A DNA stretch of 64,000 nt from Flavihumibacter fluminis. GTDB taxonomy: Bacteria; Bacteroidota; Bacteroidia; Chitinophagales; Chitinophagaceae. Of the stretch, positions 57,062 to 64,000 are shown in pieces. Under the pieces are notes generated by a model that was given only the letters and a program-made list of their open reading frames with translations, searched no databases and was not told the DNA's origin. The translations under genes and the position numbers were made by a program. Where the stretch lies: positions 434,001 to 498,000 of the forward strand of contig NZ_JAKEVY010000001.1 of assembly GCF_021491375.1 (NCBI RefSeq). Reading direction: 5' to 3'. The stretch's first letter is position 1, and every line of letters starts with the position of its first letter.

Positions 57062-59515
57062 ATGAAACTATGCTTTCCTATGCGTATTTATTTGAGCTTA
57101 TTATGTTGTCTTTTGATTTCTAATACAGTAATGGCTCAAACAACCGGTTCCATCAGTGGTACCATCCTGGACCGAAATACGCAAAAGCCTGTAATCGGGG
57201 CATCGGTTGAAGTACAACCTTCCAAAACAGGAACCATTACAGATTCACTCGGAAGATTCAGGATTACCGGCTTAACACCCGGCTCTTATTCTCTCAGCAT
57301 TACTGCCATAGGATTTGCGGATAAAACCCTGACCAACCTGGTAATCACATCCGGAAACGAAAACAACCTGAATATAGAATTAGACCCTGCAGGAACCAAT
57401 TTGAGTGAAGTAGTGGTAAGTGGCAAACGCGCTTCTGCCCGTGCAACCAGCCTCGAATCGCCCTTAAGCATACAAAGATTAACCACAGAGGAAATCAAGG
57501 CCAACCCTGGTGGAAACTTTGATATCAGTCGGGTTATTCAGTCCCTGCCCGGAGTAGGTGGAGGAGTTGGAGGAGGAGGTTTCCGTAATGATATCATCAT
57601 CCGTGGCGGCGCTCCTAGTGAGAATGTATTTTATCTCGATGGAATTGAAGTCCCGCTGATAAACCATTTTGGCACACAGGGAAGCGGTGGTGGTCCGCAG
57701 GGAATTCTGAATGTGAGTTTTATTGAGGATGTCAAGCTCAGCAGCTCGGCTTTTGATGCCAGGTATGATAATGCTCTGAGCAGTGTGTTTCAATTCAAAC
57801 AGAAGAATGGCAACCCCAACCGGCTGCAGGGAAATATCAGACTAAGTGCAACTGAACTGGCTGCCACTTTTGATGGTCCGATCAGTCCAAAAACAACCTT
57901 CCTGGCAAGTGCCCGCAGAAGTTATCTGCAATTGTTATTCCAGGCATTGGACCTTCCGATCCGACCCAATTACTGGGATTTTCAATTCAAGACCAATACC
58001 CGGATCAATGACAAAACCACTTTGCAGGTATTGGGCATAGGAGCCATTGATGAGTTCCGATTTGCTGCACCCAAAGAGGCTACACCAGAAAAACTCTATG
58101 CTGTAAACAGCAGCCCGTTGATCAATCAATGGAATTATACCGTTGGAGCCAGCTTAAAGCGATTGACAGATCGTGGCTTCTGGACGCTTTCCCTGAGCCG
58201 GAATACCCTCAATAACCGGGCTGACAAGTACGAAGACAATGACAACCCATCAGAGGGAACCCGCACGTTCCGGATCAATAGCCAGGAAACGGAGAACAAA
58301 CTTCGGTTCGACCAGACCGTTAGTATTGATAAATGGAAAATTACGTATGGCGCTTCTGCCCAGTATGTACAGTTCGGTAATGATTTTTACCAGCTGTTCC
58401 GTCCGGCTCTGACGGATGAGCAGGGCAACCAGATTCAGCCTGCTGAAGAACTGCGAACGGATACACAGTTAGACTTTCTGCGTTATGGTGCCTTCGTTCA
58501 AACTGGCCGCAGATTTTGGGAAGACCGCCTGGCAATCAGTGCCGGTATGCGGGTAGATGGAAACTCAGCTGACAACAGTGTAGCAAATCCATTGAAACAA
58601 TGGAGTCCGCGCATCAGTGCGAGTCTGGCCCTGGCACCCGACTGGAATTTCAGTGCCAGTTATGGTTTATATTATCGGCTGCCAAGTTATACCCAACTCG
58701 CATTTGAAGCAAGCCAGACAGGTATGATGAACCCGGGGGATTATATCCGAAGCAGACACCTGGTAGCTGGCTTTGAATGGCTGCCCTCCAACAATACCCG
58801 TTTTACGCTGGAAGGATTTTATAAAAAATATTCCAATTACCCGATCAGCATTCTGGATGGAATCAGTTTGGCCAACAAGGGAACAGAGTTTGGTGCCGTA
58901 GGAAACGAACCGGTTGTGCAGGATGGTGAAGGAAAAGCTTATGGCATTGAGTTTTTTGCACAGCAAAAACTAAGCAAACGATTCTTTGGAGTGCTGAGTT
59001 ATACTTTTTACCGTTCTGAGTTTACCGGACTTAATTCAGAATGGATACGATCCAGTTGGGATAACCGCCACCTCTTAAGTTTGACAGCAGGATATAAACT
59101 CAATCGAAACTGGGAGATTGGCTTAAAATTCCGTTACCAGGGTGCGGCACCCTATACGCCCTTCGACCTAACCGCAAGCCAATTGAATTATTTAACATTG
59201 GGAACAGGTGTTTTTGATTTCAGTCAAACCAATACGTTGGAACTTCCTGCCTTTCATGCAAGTGATATCCGGATTGATAAAAAATGGAACCTGCGCCGGT
59301 TCACACTGGATTTGTACCTTGATATCCAGAACTGGTACAATTCAAAAAACCCGGGCATTCCACAATATACTTTCCAAAGAACTGCTGACAACAGTGGTTT
59401 CCAGACAACAGATGGGCAACCGATCCGGCAAAATGGAAGCAATGGCATTCCAGTAATACTGGCTAATAATGACGGCAGGTTATTGCCAACACTTGGGTTT
59501 ATTGTGGAGTTTTGA
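57062..59515 (+). CDS. TonB-dependent receptor, second copy type
   Basis: An 817-residue outer membrane receptor. A signal peptide (IYLSLLCCLLISNTVMAQ) precedes a carboxypeptidase-like domain (SGTILDRNTQKPVIGASVEVQ), the plug (FRNDIIIRGGAPSENVFYLDGIEVP) and a barrel ending in TLGFIVEF with the C-terminal Phe. The plug sequence is of the common FecA-like/OMR type, not SusC. No SusD or ABC transporter genes are near. A second ATG six codons in would also give a good signal. The stop leads directly into a purine tract and an 18-bp stem. Confidence 0.9.
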   Translation: MKLCFPMRIYLSLLCCLLISNTVMAQTTGSISGTILDRNTQKPVIGASVEVQPSKTGTITDSLGRFRITGLTPGSYSLSITAIGFADKTLTNLVITSGNENNLNIELDPAGTNLSEVVVSGKRASARATSLESPLSIQRLTTEEIKANPGGNFDISRVIQSLPGVGGGVGGGGFRNDIIIRGGAPSENVFYLDGIEVPLINHFGTQGSGGGPQGILNVSFIEDVKLSSSAFDARYDNALSSVFQFKQKNGNPNRLQGNIRLSATELAATFDGPISPKTTFLASARRSYLQLLFQALDLPIRPNYWDFQFKTNTRINDKTTLQVLGIGAIDEFRFAAPKEATPEKLYAVNSSPLINQWNYTVGASLKRLTDRGFWTLSLSRNTLNNRADKYEDNDNPSEGTRTFRINSQETENKLRFDQTVSIDKWKITYGASAQYVQFGNDFYQLFRPALTDEQGNQIQPAEELRTDTQLDFLRYGAFVQTGRRFWEDRLAISAGMRVDGNSADNSVANPLKQWSPRISASLALAPDWNFSASYGLYYRLPSYTQLAFEASQTGMMNPGDYIRSRHLVAGFEWLPSNNTRFTLEGFYKKYSNYPISILDGISLANKGTEFGAVGNEPVVQDGEGKAYGIEFFAQQKLSKRFFGVLSYTFYRSEFTGLNSEWIRSSWDNRHLLSLTAGYKLNRNWEIGLKFRYQGAAPYTPFDLTASQLNYLTLGTGVFDFSQTNTLELPAFHASDIRIDKKWNLRRFTLDLYLDIQNWYNSKNPGIPQYTFQRTADNSGFQTTDGQPIRQNGSNGIPVILANNDGRLLPTLGFIVEF

Positions 59516-59598
59516 GGAAGGGGGGAAAGGAAGAAAGGAAGAAAGGAGGAAAGGAAGAGGGTAAGATAGTCTTCCATTCCACCCTCTTCCTTTCCTCC
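59516..59598. repeat. Polypurine/polypyrimidine tracts forming an 18-bp perfect stem
   Basis: GGAGGAAAGGAAGAGGGT (59545-59562) is perfectly complementary to ACCCTCTTCCTTTCCTCC (59581-59598), with an 18-nt loop. It begins at the receptor stop and ends 5 bp before the convergent TlpA stop, so it can serve as a terminator for both. Confidence 0.88.
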
Positions 59599-59603
59599 CG
59601 AAT

Positions 59604-60701
59604 TTACTGCTCCTTGCACCCCAACACCTCACACAACTTACTCTGCAATTCTTCTCCGCGGAGGTTTTTGCCAATGATGATACCATTGGGGTCGATCAGC
59701 AGGTTTTGTGGGATCGATTGAATTTTATACTGAAGGGCTACTTCATTTTGCCAGTATTTGAGATCACTGACTTGTGTCCAGTCGAGCTTATCATCTTTGA
59801 TTGCTTTCAACCATTTCTCCTTGTTATTATCAAGGGAAACACCCAATACGGTGAAATTTTTATTTTTAAAGCGATCATGCGCCAATACAACATTCGGGTT
59901 TTCCTGTCTGCAGGGTCCACACCAGCTGGCCCAGAAATCAATCAAAACATATTTGCCACGGAAAGAAGACAAACTAACAGGAGTACCGGAAGGGTCATTT
60001 TGTGTGAACTCAAGAGCAGGTGAACCAATCCGGCCAATCTTGCTGTCTGCAATTCTGGCTTCCAGGAAACGTCCATAAAAACTGGACTTTACCTCAGGTG
60101 TAAATCCGGCAAAACTTTTTTCAACCAGGTCAGGATTTTCAACTACCTGCATGATGGTTGCCCACATAAAGGGAGCCACCACCTGGTCTTTCTTTTCCGC
60201 TGCAAATCTTTCACCGGCTGCTGCAAGGTTGTCAACCAGCTGCCGATACAACTGCATCAGACTGTCTGTAACGCCAGACTTGTTAGCGGCCTGCGAGAGC
60301 TCCCCATATTTTCTAAAATAGGGTTCGAATTGTTGCTGAAAGGCGATAAATCCATCCTGCGCAACAGATCCCTCCAATTTCAGCTGCTGAATTGCATTGA
60401 CATCTCCGGAGAGTTTCATTTTTTTATTTTCCAGGAAAAGCAACCCTTTTTTATCAGAAGGCAGGAAGGAAATATTGTACAATTTCACATCTACAACAGC
60501 TCCATTTAATTTGAACTGGTTTTGCCGGGAAACAGCTTTTGCCAGGGTATCCGATGGATTGTCGGGATCAGTAATGACAACTACAGATTTATCAGGTAGG
60601 CCTGTAATGGTTCCTTCAATCTGAAAACCCTGCTGGGAAATGCCTTCAAAGCTTCCCATAACCAGGGCTACCATAGGCACTATACGGAATAACAAATTCA
60701 T
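59604..60701 (-). CDS. TlpA-family thiol:disulfide protein with DUF4369 domain
   Basis: A 365-residue exported protein. Signal peptide (LFRIVPMVALVMGSFEGIS), a DUF4369 beta domain at about 25-125 (IEGTITGLPDKSVVVITDP), a helical linker, and a thioredoxin fold from about 230 with the redox pair in WASWCGPCRQE (Cys261, Cys264). This layout (DUF4369 then TlpA) is common in Bacteroidota and typically keeps periplasmic thiols reduced; the partner is unknown. It is 9 bp behind hisIE, a loose link to histidine synthesis. Confidence 0.9.
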   Translation of the reverse strand: MNLLFRIVPMVALVMGSFEGISQQGFQIEGTITGLPDKSVVVITDPDNPSDTLAKAVSRQNQFKLNGAVVDVKLYNISFLPSDKKGLLFLENKKMKLSGDVNAIQQLKLEGSVAQDGFIAFQQQFEPYFRKYGELSQAANKSGVTDSLMQLYRQLVDNLAAAGERFAAEKKDQVVAPFMWATIMQVVENPDLVEKSFAGFTPEVKSSFYGRFLEARIADSKIGRIGSPALEFTQNDPSGTPVSLSSFRGKYVLIDFWASWCGPCRQENPNVVLAHDRFKNKNFTVLGVSLDNNKEKWLKAIKDDKLDWTQVSDLKYWQNEVALQYKIQSIPQNLLIDPNGIIIGKNLRGEELQSKLCEVLGCKEQ

Positions 60702-60710
60702 ACGAGTACT

Positions 60711-61307
60711 TTATTTAGCGTGACGATCCTTCAAAATATCAATCACATCCTGCAGCTTAAAACCTTTCGCATTTAGCAGAATGAGATAATGGAAAAGCAG
60801 ATCCGCCGATTCATTTAAGAACAGGGCATCGTTATCATCCTTGGCTTCAATTACCGTTTCCACAGCTTCCTCTCCCACTTTTTGGGCAATCTTATTCAAG
60901 CCTTTTGAGAAGAGTTTCGCTACATAGGAGGAATCCGGAGAAGCCTGCTTGCGCAGATCGATAATATCTTCCAGGTAAAAGAGAAAATCTTCAGCGTGAT
61001 TTCGTTCACTCCAGCAGGTATCTGCACCGGTATGGCAAGTTGGTCCCAGGGGATTTGCCTTAATCAGCAAGGTATCCTGATCACAATCCACTGCCATGGA
61101 TTTTAATTCCAGGAAATGACCACTCTCCTCTCCTTTTGTCCAAAGCCTGTTTTTAGTGCGGCTGAAAAAAGTCACTTTTCCGGTCTCCTCTGTTCTCCGG
61201 AGGGCCTCTTCGTTCATGAAACCCAGCATCAATACCTTTTGGGTAGTATGATCCTGAATAATTGCCGGAACCAATCCATCTGCATATTTCTGAAAATCAA
61301 CTTTCAT
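60711..61307 (-). CDS. hisIE: Bifunctional phosphoribosyl-AMP cyclohydrolase / phosphoribosyl-ATP pyrophosphatase
   Basis: Catalyses steps 2 and 3 of histidine synthesis in one chain. The N-terminal HisI half has VLMLGFMNEEALRRTEETG, KGEESGHFLEL and the zinc Cys in CDQD and GPTCHTGADTCW. The C-terminal HisE half has KGLNKIAQKVGEEAVETVIEAKD and LLFHYLILL. The ATG at 61307 is used; the open TTG six codons above it overlaps nothing useful. 198 residues is normal for fused HisIE. Sits 26 bp behind hisF, in the order hisA-hisF-hisIE. Confidence 0.95.
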   Translation of the reverse strand: MKVDFQKYADGLVPAIIQDHTTQKVLMLGFMNEEALRRTEETGKVTFFSRTKNRLWTKGEESGHFLELKSMAVDCDQDTLLIKANPLGPTCHTGADTCWSERNHAEDFLFYLEDIIDLRKQASPDSSYVAKLFSKGLNKIAQKVGEEAVETVIEAKDDNDALFLNESADLLFHYLILLNAKGFKLQDVIDILKDRHAK

Positions 61308-61333
61308 ACCTTCAAATGTACTCAATTTTAAAG

Positions 61334-62095
61334 CTACCCGATTCGAACCGGGATTCCAGAAGCAGCCAGGCTGTTTTTTAAATCCGGGATAGCCACTTCT
61401 TTAAAATGAAAAATACTGGCCGCCAGGGCAGCATCTGCCTGGGCCTTTTGAAACACATCCACGAAATGCTCCACAGTTCCACCTCCACCGCTTGCGATCA
61501 CAGGAACTGGTAACCGGTTTGCCAGTGTTCCGGTAATATCCAATGCAAATCCTTGTTTGGTTCCATCGTGATTCATGGACGTGAGCAGGATTTCGCCCGC
61601 CCCCAAAGCAACTGCCTCTTCCGCCCAGTCAATGCAACGTCGGTCGGTTTTGGTACGCCCCCCATTGAGGTACACATACCATTCTCCATCTTCTTCCAAG
61701 CGGGTATCAATAGCCAGCACCACACACTGGCTGCCAAATTGTTTGGCCAGTTCTGCTATCAAAGCCGGACGTTTAAAAGCTGCTGTATTAACCGAAATTT
61801 TATCGGCCCCGTTTTGCAGGAGCAGGCTTACATCTTCCACACTGCTGATGCCACCACCCACCGTGAAAGGAATATTAATCTGGTGACTGATCCGGTTGAC
61901 CAGTTCGCTTAATGTTTTTCTTTTTTCAACCGTAGCTGTAATGTCCAGGAAAACCAACTCATCGGCACCCTGTTCAGCATAAAGCCTTCCCAGTTCAACC
62001 GGATCCCCGGCATCCCGAAGGTCTACAAAGTTGGTTCCTTTCACAGTGCGACCATCTTTGATATCCAGGCAGGGAATGATACGTTTTGTCAGCAT
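61334..62095 (-). CDS. hisF: Imidazole glycerol phosphate synthase, cyclase subunit
   Basis: HisF takes ammonia from HisH and closes the imidazole ring. The start at 62095 gives [21 protein letters not shown], the family N-terminus with catalytic Asp; an ATG seven codons up overlaps hisA and is less likely. Also visible are [28 protein letters not shown] (second catalytic Asp) and [13 protein letters not shown]. 253 residues. Its partner HisH is not in the window, so hisH and the remaining his genes must lie elsewhere or to the right of the window. Confidence 0.96.
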   Translation of the reverse strand: MLTKRIIPCLDIKDGRTVKGTNFVDLRDAGDPVELGRLYAEQGADELVFLDITATVEKRKTLSELVNRISHQINIPFTVGGGISSVEDVSLLLQNGADKISVNTAAFKRPALIAELAKQFGSQCVVLAIDTRLEEDGEWYVYLNGGRTKTDRRCIDWAEEAVALGAGEILLTSMNHDGTKQGFALDITGTLANRLPVPVIASGGGGTVEHFVDVFQKAQADAALAASIFHFKEVAIPDLKNSLAASGIPVRIG

Positions 62096-62096
62096 G

Positions 62097-62828
62097 TCAG
62101 TTTCTTTTTTGTTCATTAAACCGGGTCAGTTCAGGCAGTGAGATCCGGTTCTCATAAATGGCTTTCCCTACAATGGCTCCGCTACATCCTATTGCTGCCA
62201 GCGCCTCGAGGTCTTTCATATTGCTTACGCCTCCACTGGCGATCAGCTGCAACTCGGGATACACTGTAAGGATGGATGCATACAGGCTGGTAGCCGGACC
62301 TTCCAATTTACCATCCTTACTCACATCGGTACAGAAAATCTGTTTTACCCCCTTTGACAGATAGTTTCCAATAAACTCACGGATAGGAATATCCGTAGTT
62401 TCCAGCCATCCTGAAATGGCAATTTTTTCTTCCTTCACATCCGCGCCCAATAAAAACTTATCAGCTCCATAAGTATTTATCCATTGTACAAAAAGGGCTT
62501 CCTGTTTTACAGCGAGACTCCCGATTGTTGCCAATGCAGCACCGGATTCAAAAACTATTTTCAGGTCCTCTTGTTTTTTAATACCACCGCCGAAATCAAC
62601 TATCAAGCCTGTTTTTCCGGCCAGTTCTTCCAACACTTTCCAGTTTTTTACAGCGCCTGCCTTCGCACCATCCAGATCAACCAGGTGCAGTCTTTTTAAT
62701 CCCGCATCCTCAAACTGTTTCGCCACTTCCAGCGGTCGTTCGTTGTAAATTGTTTTTTGCGCATAATCACCCTGGGTTAAACGAACACATTTTCCATCTA
62801 TCAAATCTATTGCAGGAATTATTTCCAT
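62097..62828 (-). CDS. hisA: ProFAR isomerase (HisA)
   Basis: Isomerises ProFAR to PRFAR, the step before HisF. A 243-residue half-barrel repeat TIM fold: [19 protein letters not shown] (catalytic Asp), [38 protein letters not shown] (second catalytic Asp) and [16 protein letters not shown]. The start ATG shares its first base with the stop of the upstream GNAT gene (TAATG), so the two are translationally coupled. Confidence 0.96.
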   Translation of the reverse strand: MEIIPAIDLIDGKCVRLTQGDYAQKTIYNERPLEVAKQFEDAGLKRLHLVDLDGAKAGAVKNWKVLEELAGKTGLIVDFGGGIKKQEDLKIVFESGAALATIGSLAVKQEALFVQWINTYGADKFLLGADVKEEKIAISGWLETTDIPIREFIGNYLSKGVKQIFCTDVSKDGKLEGPATSLYASILTVYPELQLIASGGVSNMKDLEALAAIGCSGAIVGKAIYENRISLPELTRFNEQKRN

Positions 62829-63259
62829 TATCGCAGCACTTTTTTTATGATGATATAATCAATTCCATTTTTTTGCCATGCCTCCCCATCCTGACAAAAG
62901 CCAAAACGGTTGTAAAAACCGAGAGCAGAAACCCGTGCGTTACACCAGATAACAGCATAGCCTTGTGATATTCCATAGTCTAGTACTTCCTGCAGCAACC
63001 GTGAACCATAACCCTTTCCCTGATAATCTGCCAGGGTAGCAAATTTCCGGAATTGCAGGGACCTGCCATATTTCAGACTGTTAAAAAGGGAGATAACGGA
63101 CACCAGTTTACCAGTTGCAAAAAGACCCCAATGAATAGCCTCTTCATCGCCTGCAACTTTTGCCAGTTCTGCAGCTTGCCCGGGATACATTACTTCCTGG
63201 CGGATCGGCAGTACTACTTCGAGAGGGACCGATTTAATTTCAAATTCAGGCTTCATCAT
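62828..63259 (-). CDS. GNAT N-acetyltransferase
   Basis: A 143-residue GNAT-fold protein. The acetyl-CoA site is FATLADYQGKGYGSRLLQEVLDYG (Q/RxxGxG/A loop), followed by VIWCNARVSALGFYNRFGF, the typical beta-bulge end of the fold. The acceptor is not predictable; it is among the small ElaA/PhnO-like members. Coupled at both ends: it overlaps the PLP decarboxylase stop by 4 bp and shares a base with the hisA start. Confidence 0.87.
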   Translation of the reverse strand: MMKPEFEIKSVPLEVVLPIRQEVMYPGQAAELAKVAGDEEAIHWGLFATGKLVSVISLFNSLKYGRSLQFRKFATLADYQGKGYGSRLLQEVLDYGISQGYAVIWCNARVSALGFYNRFGFCQDGEAWQKNGIDYIIIKKVLR

Positions 63260-64000
63260 AATGGTGAAGCCTTTTTAAGATTACTTATTTTTTCAACTGC
63301 TTTTACAATTGCAGTTAGGGCGATATCAATATCTTTCGCAGTGGTTCTGTAGTTAACAAGTGCCGCACGAATACAGGACTCACCTTTATATACCGATGGC
63401 GTCATAAAAACCAGGCCATCCCGATTCAATTCATTTAATAATTCTGGAATAGTCAGGCCATTTGTTTTTTGGGGATCCGGCTGAAAGCAAACTGTATTCA
63501 ATCTAACTGGGGCGAGTAACCGAAAATAATCGGTCTCCAAAAGTCTGGAACCAAATTCATTGGCGAGTGTTATGCAATTTTCTACCAACTCCCGGTAACC
63601 GGCTTTACCATAAGCCATCAGACTGAACCAAACCGGCAGGGCTCTGAAGCGCCGGCTATTCTCCGGCACATAATTCAGGTAGGAAAATTGTTCCCATGGA
63701 TTTCCCAGGTAGGGCGCTGCCGAGTTCTGAAAACTCTGCACCTGGTAAACTGCATGCTCTTTCCGGGTAAAGATCATTGCGCTGTCATAGGGAACATTCA
63801 ACCATTTGTGAAAATCTACGGTGATACTATCCGCCAGTTTCCATCCGTTCAACAGGTGTGCATGCTTTTCGGAAAGTGCTGCAAACGCTCCAAAAGCAGC
63901 ATCAATATGAATCCAGCAATTACGGGTTTGTTTAAGTTGCGCAATTGCTGCCAGGTCATCAAAATCCACACTATTCACAGTACCACCGCTGGCAATCAGG
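63256..64000 (-). CDS. PLP-dependent group II decarboxylase (5' end outside window)
   Basis: The C-terminal 247 residues are visible; the start lies to the right of the window. IHIDAAFGAF carries the Asp that contacts the PLP pyridine nitrogen, and TVDFHKWLNVPYDS contains the Schiff-base Lys. This is the pattern of aromatic-L-amino-acid/tryptophan/tyrosine decarboxylases and also of glutamate decarboxylase-like enzymes of group II. The substrate cannot be decided from the C-terminal half. It heads the cluster with the GNAT gene and hisA, by 4-bp overlap, although a role in histidine synthesis is not expected. Confidence 0.88.
   Translation of the reverse strand, partial: LIASGGTVNSVDFDDLAAIAQLKQTRNCWIHIDAAFGAFAALSEKHAHLLNGWKLADSITVDFHKWLNVPYDSAMIFTRKEHAVYQVQSFQNSAAPYLGNPWEQFSYLNYVPENSRRFRALPVWFSLMAYGKAGYRELVENCITLANEFGSRLLETDYFRLLAPVRLNTVCFQPDPQKTNGLTIPELLNELNRDGLVFMTPSVYKGESCIRAALVNYRTTAKDIDIALTAIVKAVEKISNLKKASPL

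Noticed and set aside
61336-61357. tRNA T-loop-like sequence (GATTCGAACCGGGATTCC)
   Set aside because: It lies in the coding end of hisF, and no acceptor stem or anticodon arm is found at the right distances. A similar motif at about 1310-1322 is inside the dehydrogenase-like gene.

Overview
The window is from a member of the Bacteroidota, most likely the Chitinophagaceae/Chitinophagales. Evidence: Bacteroidota-type promoter boxes (TAnnTTTG), two TonB-dependent receptors with an N-terminal carboxypeptidase-like domain, DUF6702, DUF5916, DUF4369-TlpA and DUF4394 proteins, a long alanine-rich tail on ribosomal protein L17, and carA directly behind rplQ. The assignment rests on gene content. I see no rRNA, tRNA, phage or complete insertion sequence.

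Left part (1-8.7 kb): the end of a trypsin-like serine protease, then a tight four-gene leftward operon of the planctomycete type (PSCyt1/DUF1549/DUF1553 membrane protein, Tat-exported DUF1501 lipoprotein, large dehydrogenase-like lipoprotein with a heme c domain, DUF1080 lipoprotein), then a sugar nucleotidyltransferase. From 8.8 to 28 kb lie mostly housekeeping genes: a D-cysteine desulfhydrase-like enzyme, lipB, rluD, a leftward operon trmH-ubiA-ruvX-def-secreted protein, mutS, a secreted glycerophosphodiesterase, a cysteine desulfurase, a GlmM-type mutase, a methyltransferase, an LTA-synthase-like protein, a PAP2 phosphatase, a CNNM/CorC protein, DUF6702, then HupE and an M1 peptidase in one operon.

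Middle (30.6-45.9 kb): a 463-bp gene-free stretch made almost wholly of different short repeats, a SPFH/ribbon-helix-helix operon, an esterase, a BNR-propeller protein, aroQ, a GNAT gene, carA, and the alpha ribosomal operon infA-rpmJ-rpsM-rpsK-rpsD-rpoA-rplQ, which here is not preceded by secY/map. Then homogentisate dioxygenase, a phosphodiesterase and an aminotransferase with a Tat-like signal.

Right part (46-64 kb): a TolB-like propeller, a TPR lipoprotein, rpe, two TonB-dependent receptors, a four-helix-bundle (S23/IVP) gene enclosed by a 23-bp perfect inverted repeat, pdxJ, a two-repeat DUF4394 lipoprotein, a DUF5916 protein, and a leftward operon PLP-decarboxylase, GNAT, hisA, hisF, hisIE, TlpA.

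The most unusual signal is not a gene. At least nine intergenic places carry one of two repeat types: arrays of four or five copies of the heptamer GTGAGAC, and polypurine tracts that pair with polypyrimidine tracts to their right. Where both occur together their order is mirrored between left and right ends (heptamers outside, purines inside), which suggests small mobile-type elements. One purine/pyrimidine pair encloses the four-helix-bundle gene, another forms an 18-bp perfect hairpin, and one pyrimidine tract has become the C-terminus of the ribbon-helix-helix protein. A separate array of six boxes spaced exactly 21 bp apart lies at 30729-30844.
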